Shown here piece after piece: positions 42,559 through 50,410 of a stretch of DNA of 64,000 nt. The stretch lies in assembly GCA_934454525.1 (NCBI GenBank), contig CAKSFM010000004.1:62001-126000 (forward strand), read 5' to 3'. This stretch comes from an uncultured Clostridia bacterium (GTDB lineage Bacteria; Bacillota; Clostridia; UMGS1883). Each line of letters opens with the position of its first letter. The stretch's first letter is position 1. Under the pieces are notes generated by a model that worked only from the letters and a program-made list of their open reading frames with translations, did no database searches and was not told the DNA's origin. Both the position numbers and the translations under genes were made by a program.

Positions 42559-43407
42559 ATGAAAAAGAATACGGCTCTTGTTGTTATGGCTGCCGGCATG
42601 GGCAGCCGCTACGGCGGTTTGAAACAGATTGACACAATCGGTCCGAACGGAGAAATCTTGCTTGATTACTCTGTTTACGACGCTGTTAAGGCAGGCTTTG
42701 ACAAAACAGTTTTTATTATACGCCGTGATATTGAAAAGGACTTTCGTGAAATAACAAAGCGCAGAATTGAAAAAATGACTGACGTTGAGTACGTTTTTCA
42801 GGACATGGATAAGCTGCCGGACGGATTCACCGTTCCCGAGGGCAGAACAAAGCCTTGGGGTACAGGTCACGCAGTTTACTGCGCAGCGGAAAAGGTTGAC
42901 ACTCCGTTTGCGCTCATCAACGCCGATGATTATTACGGGCAGAAAGCATTTTCACTTATTCATTCAAATCTGGAAGCTGAGGATGAAACCTGCATGGTCG
43001 GCTTCCGCCTTGGGAATACACTGACGGAAAACGGAACTGTTTCCAGAGGGATATGCACTGTTGAAGACGGATTTCTCCGCGATATAACCGAAAACACGGC
43101 GCTTGACAAGAACAGCGGAGTTCCGCTTGATACAATTGTTTCAATGAATATGTGGGGATTCATGCCCGACATATTCGGCTGCATTGAAAAGGATTTTAAA
43201 GAATTTCTGAAAAACCTTTCTAACCCCATGAAAGAAGAATTTTACATTCCGACCGTTGTTGACAACATGATAAAAACGCGCGGGGAAAAGGTGCGCGTTC
43301 TCAGCACGGACGATAAGTGGTACGGAGTGACATACCACGAGGATAAAGAAAGCGTTGCGGCAGCACTGCTCAAATATACAGAGCTTGGAATGTACAAAGG
43401 ACTGTAA
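42559..43407 (+). CDS. Sugar nucleotidyltransferase-like protein
   Basis: A 282-residue GT-A fold nucleotidyltransferase. VVMAAGMGSRYGGLKQ is the NTP-binding signature; ALINADDYYG contains the metal-binding Asp pair, and PWGTGHAVYCAAEKV matches MobA/RmlA-like enzymes. It should transfer a nucleotide to a sugar-1-phosphate, but the base and sugar are not deducible. The ATG at 42559 has GAGGAG 9 nt upstream, better than ATG 42553. It forms an operon with the nagB-ROK gene. Confidence 0.82.
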   Translation: MKKNTALVVMAAGMGSRYGGLKQIDTIGPNGEILLDYSVYDAVKAGFDKTVFIIRRDIEKDFREITKRRIEKMTDVEYVFQDMDKLPDGFTVPEGRTKPWGTGHAVYCAAEKVDTPFALINADDYYGQKAFSLIHSNLEAEDETCMVGFRLGNTLTENGTVSRGICTVEDGFLRDITENTALDKNSGVPLDTIVSMNMWGFMPDIFGCIEKDFKEFLKNLSNPMKEEFYIPTVVDNMIKTRGEKVRVLSTDDKWYGVTYHEDKESVAAALLKYTELGMYKGL

Positions 43408-43421
43408 CTATTATGGCAAAC

Positions 43422-43462
43422 AAAAATCCGGAACTTCACATTTATGCGAGTTCCGGATTTTT
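43422..43462 (+). terminator. Intrinsic terminator
   Basis: A 14-bp perfect hairpin (43422-43435 with 43449-43462) bearing A- and T-runs, right after the nucleotidyltransferase stop. Suitable for both strands. Confidence 0.92.
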
Positions 43463-43516
43463 ATTTGTATCATGCGGATATTTTTACGCCGCGGAAACAA
43501 ATGCATGATTCCATAG

Positions 43517-43562
43517 CTGCAAAATCCCTGCCTTGCACAATAACAAGACAGGGATTTTGCAG
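43517..43562. repeat. 14-bp inverted repeat in the convergent spacer
   Basis: CTGCAAAATCCCTG (43517-43530) and CAGGGATTTTGCAG (43549-43562) are perfect complements with an 18-nt loop. It lies 7 bp beyond the stop of the small secreted protein gene. No clear T-run follows on the minus strand, so it may be a 3'-end stabiliser or a weak terminator. Confidence 0.7.
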
Positions 43563-43569
43563 TTTGATT

Positions 43570-43842
43570 TTATCGTTTAATGAGCGAATGCAGCGAAAAG
43601 TCATTTTCGGAATATGCCTGAACATATACCGCCGACTGATTCGCCGATGGTGCTTTTTTTACGGTGCACATTTGTGCACGGGCGCTGTCATTAACGATTT
43701 TCAGCATTTCAGCCTGAGTATAGGTTATGTCCTCTGTGCAGCTCACGGTCGGCAGCTGCGCCAGAACGGATTGTGCAAACGCATTTCCGCACCATAGCAC
43801 AGACAGTGCTGCCGCAAGTGCTAAAGCTGCTGTTTTTTTCAT
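43570..43842 (-). CDS. Small secreted protein, unknown function
   Basis: A 90-residue protein that I do not recognise. It starts with a Sec signal peptide (KKTAALALAAALSVL, cleavage likely after NAFA, residues 19-22). The mature part of about 68 residues has two Cys (VSCTEDITYTQAEM and RAQMCTVKKAPS), which could form a disulfide, and no known domain. It lies 12 bp downstream of the large secreted protein gene and is probably cotranscribed with it. Confidence 0.7.
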   Translation of the reverse strand: MKKTAALALAAALSVLWCGNAFAQSVLAQLPTVSCTEDITYTQAEMLKIVNDSARAQMCTVKKAPSANQSAVYVQAYSENDFSLHSLIKR

Positions 43843-43854
43843 AATAACCTCCGA

Positions 43855-45279
43855 TTACGGCTGTTTCGGAATTGTAACATCGATGTGGTACGACGCTGTG
43901 TCGTAGCCGTCAATGTCACCGCCGAGATTTCCGGCATACTTGTCAAATTCTTTAAGGAGAGCCTTGTTGCCCCTATCATCCTTAACCCAATACTGAATCT
44001 TAGTATCGGTTGTTACGAAGTATGTCTTTCCGTATACGCCGGTCGGAATTCTGTAAACCTTGTTGCCATCTTTATCGATTGCTTCAACGCCGTCAATGTA
44101 TTTCTTCTCAACAACCTCGTAAACGCCCGGTTCTCCGGCTTTTTCACAGAAGTACTCAAATCTCCACTCAACATTGGGCGAGGCAATACCCTGAGTATAG
44201 CGATAAATTCTGTCTTTTCCGTTTGTTCCGTCAAGCGTAACTCCGTTTACGATCAGGAACTGGTACTGATTGTACGGCTCTGCCGATTCATAGTAGGGCT
44301 TGCTCCATGCAATGTTTGCATTATAAACAATATCAAACGACTTGTCGTAATCCCACTCCCATGTGTCACCGTTTTTCAGATATTCTGCAGCAACATTCTT
44401 TGTTTCTCTGCCGTAACCTGAATTATTAAGCTGTGCGGTAATATATTCGCTTCTTACAACGGGAATACTCTTTGCGATATCTTCATCGCTTACAAGATAG
44501 CGGTTGTTGTCATCAGTTGCGCTGAGTCTTGCAACAGAGAGAAGCGGGAGATTGTAAAGTCTGCCGCTTTCAATTGCACTTGAAAGCTCGCTGTCGGAAA
44601 GTTTTTTCGCAGCAAATGCCTCATCGCCTGCTTTCGGCTTTACAAGATTATTCCATGTGCCGATAGCTCCGCCGACATAGAATTTTCCGTACATTTCCTG
44701 CTCCTTAAGCGAAAGAACTTCGCCGCTGTTATTATAGTAACCGAAGCCGTAGTTAAGCTTGTTATATGAAACATTAACAGCCGTCTTTACGGTTTTGGTC
44801 TTAAGATTTGAATCCGGGATATTGAACTTTGCATTACCGCGGTAATCCTCACAGCCGAAATCCCACTGCCATGTTTTGTTATTAATCTTCGTCTGCTGTC
44901 TTTCCCAGATGTAGTGCGGGCGCTTTACTTCCCATTCGTAGTCACTGCGGCGCGTATCCCACTGAGGGAAAAGATTGTTGTATGCAACAATACCGCTCTG
45001 CTTGTTGCCCTCAAGGTACATAACGCTGTAACCGGCATGAGGATATGCGGTTTCATAACCCTCAAATCTCCATTCCGGAACAACAGGAACAAGAACCTGC
45101 TTGTTTGTGTACTTTCCGTCTATCACCTCGTTGTAAATCTTGTTAGGTGAATAGGGTTTAATTGTGTCGTAGCCTGCGAAAACCATGTTGTCCATTTCCG
45201 ATGTGGCAGACGCAAGCGAGGCTGACAGCATAACCGCCGCAACGGCACCCATCGCCGCTCTCTTAAAAATTTTTGCCAT
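43855..45279 (-). CDS. Aromatic-rich secreted protein, unknown function
   Basis: A 474-residue exported protein not matched to any family I know. The signal peptide (RAAMGAVAAVMLSASLASA) is followed by a mature chain unusually rich in Trp, Tyr and Asn. Imperfect internal repeats are visible: PEWRFEGYETAYPHAGY near 68 and VEWRFEYFCEKAGEPGVY near 365, also WQWDFGCEDYRGN near 138 and WEWDYDKSFDIVY near 305. No anchor, SLH or LPXTG motif is present. AAGGAGG precedes the ATG. A divergent XRE gene with paired operators suggests tight control. Confidence 0.75.
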   Translation of the reverse strand: MAKIFKRAAMGAVAAVMLSASLASATSEMDNMVFAGYDTIKPYSPNKIYNEVIDGKYTNKQVLVPVVPEWRFEGYETAYPHAGYSVMYLEGNKQSGIVAYNNLFPQWDTRRSDYEWEVKRPHYIWERQQTKINNKTWQWDFGCEDYRGNAKFNIPDSNLKTKTVKTAVNVSYNKLNYGFGYYNNSGEVLSLKEQEMYGKFYVGGAIGTWNNLVKPKAGDEAFAAKKLSDSELSSAIESGRLYNLPLLSVARLSATDDNNRYLVSDEDIAKSIPVVRSEYITAQLNNSGYGRETKNVAAEYLKNGDTWEWDYDKSFDIVYNANIAWSKPYYESAEPYNQYQFLIVNGVTLDGTNGKDRIYRYTQGIASPNVEWRFEYFCEKAGEPGVYEVVEKKYIDGVEAIDKDGNKVYRIPTGVYGKTYFVTTDTKIQYWVKDDRGNKALLKEFDKYAGNLGGDIDGYDTASYHIDVTIPKQP

Positions 45280-45445
45280 GCTTACAATTCCTCCTTAAGA
45301 ATAAATATATACATTTACCGCCCTTATGCCGCTTTACGGTAAACGCACCAAAGCGCCGCAAAACGCGCCTCATCATTTTGCGAGCTTACTATTTACCGAT
45401 GCTGCCGGAGCAGAATGTAATCTGAATTAGATAAAAAATACCATA
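45280..45445 (-). promoter_or_regulatory. Structured 5' leader of the secreted-protein mRNA
   Basis: In the RNA, segment A CGGTAAA (45398-45392), B TTTACCG (45343-45337) and C CGGTAAA (45320-45314) allow B to pair with A or with C, but not both. A CGCAAAA/TTTTGCG hairpin lies between A and B. C is about 16 nt upstream of the AAGGAGG ribosome site. This could be a switch acting on translation; it does not match a c-di-GMP or other riboswitch consensus that I know. Confidence 0.4.
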
Positions 45446-45464
45446 ATATCAATAAACTTGATAT
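45446..45464. promoter_or_regulatory. Operator-like palindrome, site 1
   Basis: ATATCAATAAACTTGATAT, a perfect 7-5-7 inverted repeat. It overlaps the predicted transcription start of the secreted-protein operon (minus strand), the position of a repressor site. Site 2 has the same layout. Confidence 0.7.
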
Positions 45465-45470
45465 ATTTAG

Positions 45471-45499
45471 AGTTTACTACATATTCTTCGGTTTGTCAA
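45471..45499 (-). promoter_or_regulatory. Promoter of the secreted-protein operon
   Basis: On the minus strand perfect TTGACA (45499-45494), 17-bp spacer, TAAACT (45476-45471). It lies between the two operator-like palindromes and implies a 5' leader of about 185 nt before the ATG at 45279. Confidence 0.8.
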
Positions 45500-45505
45500 G
45501 TATAA

Positions 45506-45524
45506 ATATCATTTTTATTGATAT
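45506..45524. promoter_or_regulatory. Operator-like palindrome, site 2
   Basis: ATATCATTTTTATTGATAT, the same 19-bp palindrome as site 1 with one arm mismatch. It abuts the -35 of the leftward promoter and ends 8 bp before the -35 of the rightward xre promoter, so one protein bound here could affect both. Confidence 0.7.
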
Positions 45525-45532
45525 TAATATTC

Positions 45533-45561
45533 TTGTTGTATTAATTAAGTTGTTATAAAAT
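45533..45561 (+). promoter_or_regulatory. Promoter of the XRE regulator
   Basis: TTGTTG (45533-45538), 17-bp spacer, TAAAAT (45556-45561). Located 40 bp ahead of the ATG and next to operator site 2, which suggests autoregulation. Confidence 0.6.
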
Positions 45562-45600
45562 AGATATAGGAAATCATTTTTTTCAGAAAGTGAAACAATT

Positions 45601-46158
45601 ATGAATATGATTCAACATCTTCGCAAAAGAGCCGGAATGAAGCAAACAGAGCTTTGCAGAGAGCTTAATATTGTGCAGGGAACCCTTTCCGGCTGGGAAA
45701 ACGGGAAATTTGAGCCTGATATTTCTTCCCTGATAAAAATGTCGGAATTTTTCAATGTCAGCATTGACTATATTCTGACAGGGCGCAACATTGCCTGCGC
45801 AGCAGATGAAAGCGATATTCCGCTTTATATTCTGCGCAACGGACAACCTCCCGAAAAATCAAGCTCTGTGATAAAATATTCATACAAAGATTCTGGGGAA
45901 ATGCTTTTCGGAGCTGTTTTTTCCGGTTCCGGTTCCGATTTTGCATCGCCGGAGGATCTTTATATTATGAAAAAGCACTCCCCTGCCAACACCGATTTGC
46001 CGGTTATTGTGCAGCTTAACGAAAGCTATACAACAGGGAATATATTTCCGCTTGACGGAAAAATTCTTTTTGTGCCGAATATTGACCGAAAACCTCAGAT
46101 TATAGACAGCAGCTCCGTTGTCGGAGATATAATTGAACTGCGCAGGCGTTACGGCTGA
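45601..46158 (+). CDS. XRE-family regulator with S24/LexA-like C-terminal domain
   Basis: A 185-residue protein. N-terminal HTH: LRKRAGMKQTELCRELNIVQ followed by LSGWENGKFEPDISSLIKM. The C-terminal half (about 110-185: VIVQLNESYTTGNIFPLDGK, VVGDIIELRRRYG) resembles the CI/LexA S24 dimerisation fold, but I see no SGDSM-like catalytic Ser, so self-cleavage is unlikely. It diverges from the secreted-protein operon and is the natural candidate to bind the two 19-bp palindromes. It might be a ligand-sensing repressor. Confidence 0.83.
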   Translation: MNMIQHLRKRAGMKQTELCRELNIVQGTLSGWENGKFEPDISSLIKMSEFFNVSIDYILTGRNIACAADESDIPLYILRNGQPPEKSSSVIKYSYKDSGEMLFGAVFSGSGSDFASPEDLYIMKKHSPANTDLPVIVQLNESYTTGNIFPLDGKILFVPNIDRKPQIIDSSSVVGDIIELRRRYG

Positions 46159-46210
46159 TATATCGCCGCTCAGCAAGTCATGAGGGATTGCCCCATCCTG
46201 ACCTGTTTAA

Positions 46211-46606
46211 TTAAAACTCCACCGTTTCCTCCGGTTTTGTAAATGACGAAAATACTGCTTTTGCATTCTTGAAATAGAACACCTGCGTGTTTCCGTCATC
46301 GGGACTATAAAGAGCTTTAAGTTCCGGATATGCTTCAAGCATTGAAACTCTTGCCTCTCTGCGGTCGTCCTCAATAAGCTCGCCCGACACTCTGATCCAA
46401 TCTTCACCGTTCATTGCACAGATTTCAACATTAGGATTTTTCTTTATCTGCTCCGACACAGCTTTTTTCTTACCAGTCTGAATATAGAGCTTGCCTTCAA
46501 AAATATGAGCTGTTCCGAAAGGGCGAACTTTCGGTTTGTCTCCGTCAACCGTTGCCAAATAATATGTTTTTGCTTCTTTCAGAAAATTACATACTCTTTC
46601 CATCAT
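46211..46606 (-). CDS. Pyridoxamine 5'-phosphate oxidase-like FMN-binding protein
   Basis: A 131-residue split-barrel flavoprotein of the PNPOx-like family. YYLATVDGDKPKVRPFGTAH and KLYIQTGKKKAVSEQIKKNP bind FMN in relatives; VEICAMNGEDWIRVSGELIE is typical of the clostridial subgroup. It is not PdxH itself; the substrate is unknown. AGGAGG precedes the ATG by 5 nt. It lies 19 bp after the YjbR gene in the same orientation. Confidence 0.87.
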   Translation of the reverse strand: MMERVCNFLKEAKTYYLATVDGDKPKVRPFGTAHIFEGKLYIQTGKKKAVSEQIKKNPNVEICAMNGEDWIRVSGELIEDDRREARVSMLEAYPELKALYSPDDGNTQVFYFKNAKAVFSSFTKPEETVEF

Positions 46607-46625
46607 CTTTGCCTCCTTATTCTTG

Positions 46626-46979
46626 TTAGTTTATTTGTTTTTTCATAGCTTTTGGTTTTGTTAAATCAAAGCTATCATCAATCATATTTTTAATATCATC
46701 ATCAGGCACCGTTCCGTCAAGTATAATCGAATTCCAATGATACTTGTTCATATGATATGCCGGGACAACTGATTTATAAGAACTTCTCCACATATATGTA
46801 AGGTTCGGATCGCATTTAACATTGATCCAAATGCAACCCATATGCTCATAAATTGCAGCAAACATCTTTTTATTGTCCTTGTGACGCATTACAGTCCAGT
46901 TAAAATCGTGAAACGGATAATCCTCATAAGTATTTTTTAATGACAAGCAATAATCTATCGCTTCTTTTCTTGTTTTCAT
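46626..46979 (-). CDS. MmcQ/YjbR-family protein
   Basis: A 117-residue protein with the CyaY-like YjbR fold. CLSLKNTYEDYPFHDFNWT, FAAIYEHMGCIWINVKCDP and YHMNKYHWNSIILDGTVPDD are family signatures. Often annotated as DNA-binding on thin evidence; the role is unknown. GGTGAT lies before the ATG. Probably cotranscribed with the PNPOx-like gene. Confidence 0.87.
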   Translation of the reverse strand: MKTRKEAIDYCLSLKNTYEDYPFHDFNWTVMRHKDNKKMFAAIYEHMGCIWINVKCDPNLTYMWRSSYKSVVPAYHMNKYHWNSIILDGTVPDDDIKNMIDDSFDLTKPKAMKKQIN

Positions 46980-47039
46980 AATATCACCGCTTATATTTCT
47001 TCTGTTCTATCGAACACGCTGCCGCTTATGGAATATATA

Positions 47040-47418
47040 TCATCTATACTCATTATTTCCGAGAAGAACGCCGGCGCGCGCCAGAAACAGATTTGTCATA
47101 AAAAGAGTGTCTGCCCAAAGCTGACCTTCATTTTCAATGCCCGTTGTAATATGCTGCAATCCGCCGTCCTCAGTGCGCGGCATTTCGTTATATACCCATG
47201 AGGTCCTCAGCTATCCTGCTTCTGTACCAATTAATAAGAAAACCGATATACTCTGACTTTCCGAGCGTTTTATGATACTGGTATAAGCCATACAAACCAA
47301 TGCCCTGCGCCCATTCCCATTTTTCTATATCGATAATGCTTATCGGGCATTCCTCTTTTACCTGCGTTTTATTAATCTGTATCATTTTGTCGGCTGTCTT
47401 TTTCAAAAGCTCTTTCAT
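47040..47418 (-). pseudogene. Remnant of a GH88/GH105 unsaturated glycuronyl hydrolase
   Basis: Two fragments in different frames. The N-terminal piece (47418-47191) reads WEWAQGIGLYGLYQYHKTLG and INWYRSRIAED. After a frame change near 47190 the other piece reads WVYNEMPRTEDGGLQHITTG and NEGQLWADTLFMTNLFLARA, ending at a stop at 47040. In intact enzymes these blocks are some 50 residues apart and another 200 residues follow. So an internal deletion with frameshift and a C-terminal loss removed most of the (alpha/alpha)6 barrel. Intact relatives cleave unsaturated uronyl oligosaccharides from pectin. Confidence 0.85.
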
Positions 47419-48515
47419 ATCGTGCGATTCTCCTCCCAGCAGTAGGTATCTGTGCCGAAGCTGCTTTTCCAGATTCGCGGCGTCTGCGATTTGTCCGCGT
47501 CTGTCGGAAAAGACGGACTTTCAGCCGCTGCCGCATATTCAAATGCCGCGGCAATATCTTTTTTAATCTCAGGTGTAAATGCGTCATCCGCAACGGAAAC
47601 AAACAGCGGCGTTCCGCTTTTTGCCAGAACATCCAGCCATTGGCAGTTCAGATCCCACGGAATGCTTTTTGTTATTCCCACGCAGTCGGCATCCGCAAGA
47701 TAAAATGCGTTATGCTGCTCAATCCGAAATGCAAGCGTATTCACACCGTATTTTTTTGTGCGTTCCCAATCAACACCGCTCGTATCATCAACTGTTCTTT
47801 GACTATCAAAGAACCCAACGGAAAGATGGCTCACCGTGTTGCATCCCATGATAAGTGTATCCTCTCCTGCCCCGTTCCGAATGGCTTTGTAAAGATTTTT
47901 GATAATCTCAGCGGTGGTCAGTGTTTTATCATGGAACAATATTTCCGTGCCGCCGTTCATCTCAAAAACCCACTTGCCGAAAATATCATATGTCGAAAAA
48001 TCATGCTTTATAAGTTTATACCCCCACTTGCGCAGCCTGTGCTTATCCTCCTCAACCATTGCCAAAGCTTTATCTGATGAGGGGTCAAGCGTTGTGCAAT
48101 ATCCGTTTCTGCGCAAAACGCATCCGCCGTCAACCTGTTCCATTGTAAGAAGCGGTCTTATCCATATACCGGGAATTGCTCCGCGCACCGAAATTTCCGA
48201 TGCCATATCTCCCATATCACCGAAAAGTGAATTTGCCGCGCACCACGGTCTGCCGTTATACTCGGGGCAGTCTGCGCTTTTTTTCCTGTGGCATATTTCC
48301 CAACCGTCATCAATCACCATGTATGGTTTGTACGAATTGTTTTTCGGCGCACATGAAACGATTCTTTCAGTCATTTTCAGAATGCTTTCGCGGCTGTTAT
48401 TTCCGTAATTGCAGTACCAGTCGTTTCCTCCGAAAACGGGTTTCTGCATAATCCGGGGATTAACAGCCATAAGTCTGCAAAAGCTGCGCATGGAATCATA
48501 ATCCGCCGCGAACAT
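47415..48515 (-). pseudogene. Truncated GH36-like alpha-galactosidase-type hydrolase
   Basis: The open frame encodes 366 residues of catalytic TIM barrel only. KPVFGGNDWYCNYGNNSRES opens it, KLIKHDFSTYDIFG carries the probable nucleophile Asp, and RTVDDTSGVDWERTKKYG the probable acid/base region. The N-terminal beta-sandwich of GH36 enzymes is missing. Just upstream, in another frame, the sequence reads EMYCSGDVCVEMRGGK, like the end of that domain, which suggests a frameshift near 48520 and a deletion further upstream. The ATG lacks good ribosome spacing. It overlaps the GH88 remnant by 4 bp, as in an old operon. An active short enzyme is less likely. Confidence 0.6.
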
Positions 48516-48794
48516 TTACCTTGCCGCCGCGCATCTCCACACAAACATCCCCGCTGCAGTACATTTCTCCGCAGGAACGGGCAGCTATTTGCCGTTTCTC
48601 CGTAATTAAAATTATTTTTTTAATTTTTAACATAATTTTACTAACTCCGGGATAATTTTTTATACAATAATTATGCCACACTGCATATGGCTTGGAAATG
48701 TATTTTTCTCATATGTTTTATTAGCCATTGCTGTAAATTCATTACTTTACCGTTAAAACTTTTGTAGTTTTTTCATATTGCTTCTGTTTTTATA
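48516..48794. other. Intergenic region between degraded divergent genes
   Basis: A/T-rich stretch. On the minus strand the first 75 bp hold the out-of-frame remnant of the GH36-like N terminus; beyond that no conserved coding or RNA structure is apparent. Confidence 0.5.
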
Positions 48795-48823
48795 TTGATT
48801 TCGGCAACTATATATGCTATGAT
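48795..48823 (+). promoter_or_regulatory. Promoter of the broken araC gene
   Basis: TTGATT (48795-48800), 17-bp spacer, TATGAT (48818-48823), 25 bp upstream of the ATG at 48849. Confidence 0.6.
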
Positions 48824-48848
48824 ATTTCTATCGGACAGAGGCGATAAG

Positions 48849-49609
48849 ATGATTCAAGAGGTATTTTTTCAGGACAAACATTTTAAGGATCTTAATCCGC
48901 TCAGCGTTGGCTATGAACGATGTGCTTTGGGTTACTCATGCGGACCTGAAATACGCCACAATTACTGGATTCAGTATATTGTTTCGGGATGCGGAATATA
49001 TGAAACGGAATCAAAAACATATAATCTTAAAAGCGGTCAGGCGTTTATCATTCCGCCGTCAAAAAAAGCTTTTTCCGGGCTGATGACGAACATCCGTGGG
49101 AATACACCTGAATTGGTTTTAACGGCGAATATGCAAAACTGCTTGACCAGCTGAAAAGTCCGATTATCAGCATTGACTACTCATATTTTGAGGACTTGCT
49201 TTCATGCCGCAATTACCCCAACATGGAAGCAGATTTCCTTGCCGGCAAGCTGTTTATGATATTTTCTCAGATTTTCACAAAGCCTTATCCCGGCAGTTAC
49301 ATTAAATTTGTTAAGGACTATCTCTCCACATATTACTCGCAGGCTGTGCGCGTTCACGAGATGGCGGATGTTCTCGGACTGAATCCCAATTACCTGTCAA
49401 CGCTTTTTAAGGCTGAAACCGGGCAGACAATCCGTGACTCACTCATGGAAATACGGATGAATAAGGCAATGGGAATTATCAATAATCAGCACTATAATGT
49501 CACCACGGTAGCTGCAATGGTCGGATATACCGATATTTATGCGTTTTCAAAGCATTTCAAAAAGCGCTTCGGTCATTCACAGAAATATTTTATTGATAAA
49601 CCTCTTTAA
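48849..49609 (+). pseudogene. AraC-family regulator, frameshifted and with an in-frame stop
   Basis: The N-terminal cupin half (EVFFQDKHFKDLNPLSVGYE, YIVSGCGIYETESKTY) is in one frame up to about 49075. The rest continues in another frame from GCT 49079: DDEHPWEYT, then TGA at 49109-49111 where relatives have Trp, then IGFNGEYAKLLDQLKSP and on into an intact double HTH (VHEMADVLGLNPNYLSTLFK, VTTVAAMVGYTDIYAFSKHF). Thus at least one single-base indel and one nonsense change. It was probably the regulator of the adjacent glycosidase genes. Confidence 0.88.
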
Positions 49610-49668
49610 AAATATGTTTGTTAAAATTCCGCTCAACATCTCTCCCGGAACATGCAGGTATAACAAAG

Positions 49669-49725
49669 GCAGTGTTTTCTCCGCTTCAGACCGCCAAATG
49701 GCAGCAGAAACAGCGAAAACACTGC
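49669..49725 (+). terminator. Intrinsic terminator after the araC pseudogene
   Basis: GCAGTGTTTTC (49669-49679) pairs with GAAAACACTGC (49715-49725), followed by TTGCTTTTATTTATTT. It lies between the convergent araC remnant and mecA. Confidence 0.75.
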
Positions 49726-49744
49726 TTGCTTTTATTTATTTAAT

Positions 49745-50332
49745 TTATGAATGAAATTTACTTCTGATAACGGGAAATGCATTCTTTTCCGCCACAAGCG
49801 AGCCGTGCTCCTCAATCATGACAGCAGCTCCCGGAGAAACTGTTTTCCCGAATTCCGATGCGGCAGCGATGGCGCGATCATCGGTTACCATGTAGTATTT
49901 ATTCTTATATGAATAAAGCGTTCCTCCGAAATATGAGCTTAGTGCATGACACATGGTTATAACATCTTCAAAATTATCAAGCTCCGTCATCATGCGTTTT
50001 TTTCGGTTTTGAGCTGTTCTCCGCGAAAAAAGCTCGGAGCCTTTCACTGAAGATATTTTATCAAACAGCGCCTTTTCCTCCTCACTGTCAACCTTTGTCA
50101 CAAAAAGCGTTATGTCATTATCACGGCTGTTCATTGCAGATTCTATGACAAGGCGCGAGTTTTTACACGAAAAACCTGTCTCCTCCTCCGCCTGCTTGAG
50201 CAGCGAAATAAACATTTCGCGGGTTTCGGGAAGATTTTTGGCAACTGCGTCGGCGCTGACGCCCCACTTTTCCAAATCTTCGCTTGCAATAACCACTTTG
50301 ATTTTATTCGGCTTTAATTTTTCAAACCTCAC
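49745..50332 (-). CDS. mecA: Adaptor protein MecA-like
   Basis: A 195-residue ClpC adaptor homologue. The N-terminal domain (MRFEKLKPNKIKVVIASEDL, LKQAEEETGFSCKNSRLVIE, ITLFVTKV) matches MecA substrate-binding regions, and the C-terminal domain (FEDVITMCHALSSYFGGTLY, YYMVTDD) the ClpC-binding half. In Bacillus, MecA targets ComK and Spx for ClpCP. The second GTG (50332) is chosen because it has AGAGGTGG 5 nt upstream and gives the standard N terminus. The middle linker is Lys/Arg-rich. Confidence 0.82.
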   Translation of the reverse strand: MRFEKLKPNKIKVVIASEDLEKWGVSADAVAKNLPETREMFISLLKQAEEETGFSCKNSRLVIESAMNSRDNDITLFVTKVDSEEEKALFDKISSVKGSELFSRRTAQNRKKRMMTELDNFEDVITMCHALSSYFGGTLYSYKNKYYMVTDDRAIAAASEFGKTVSPGAAVMIEEHGSLVAEKNAFPVIRSKFHS

Positions 50333-50410
50333 AGCAACCACCTCTTTACCCCAATTATACTACATTAACATGAAGTTTTAAAGGAACAATAATTTCCTTA
50401 GGTCGGAAAA

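Noticed and set aside
46159..46206. Possible hairpin after the XRE gene (GGATTGCCCCATCC)
   Set aside because: A 4-bp stem without a T-run; not enough for a terminator or operator.
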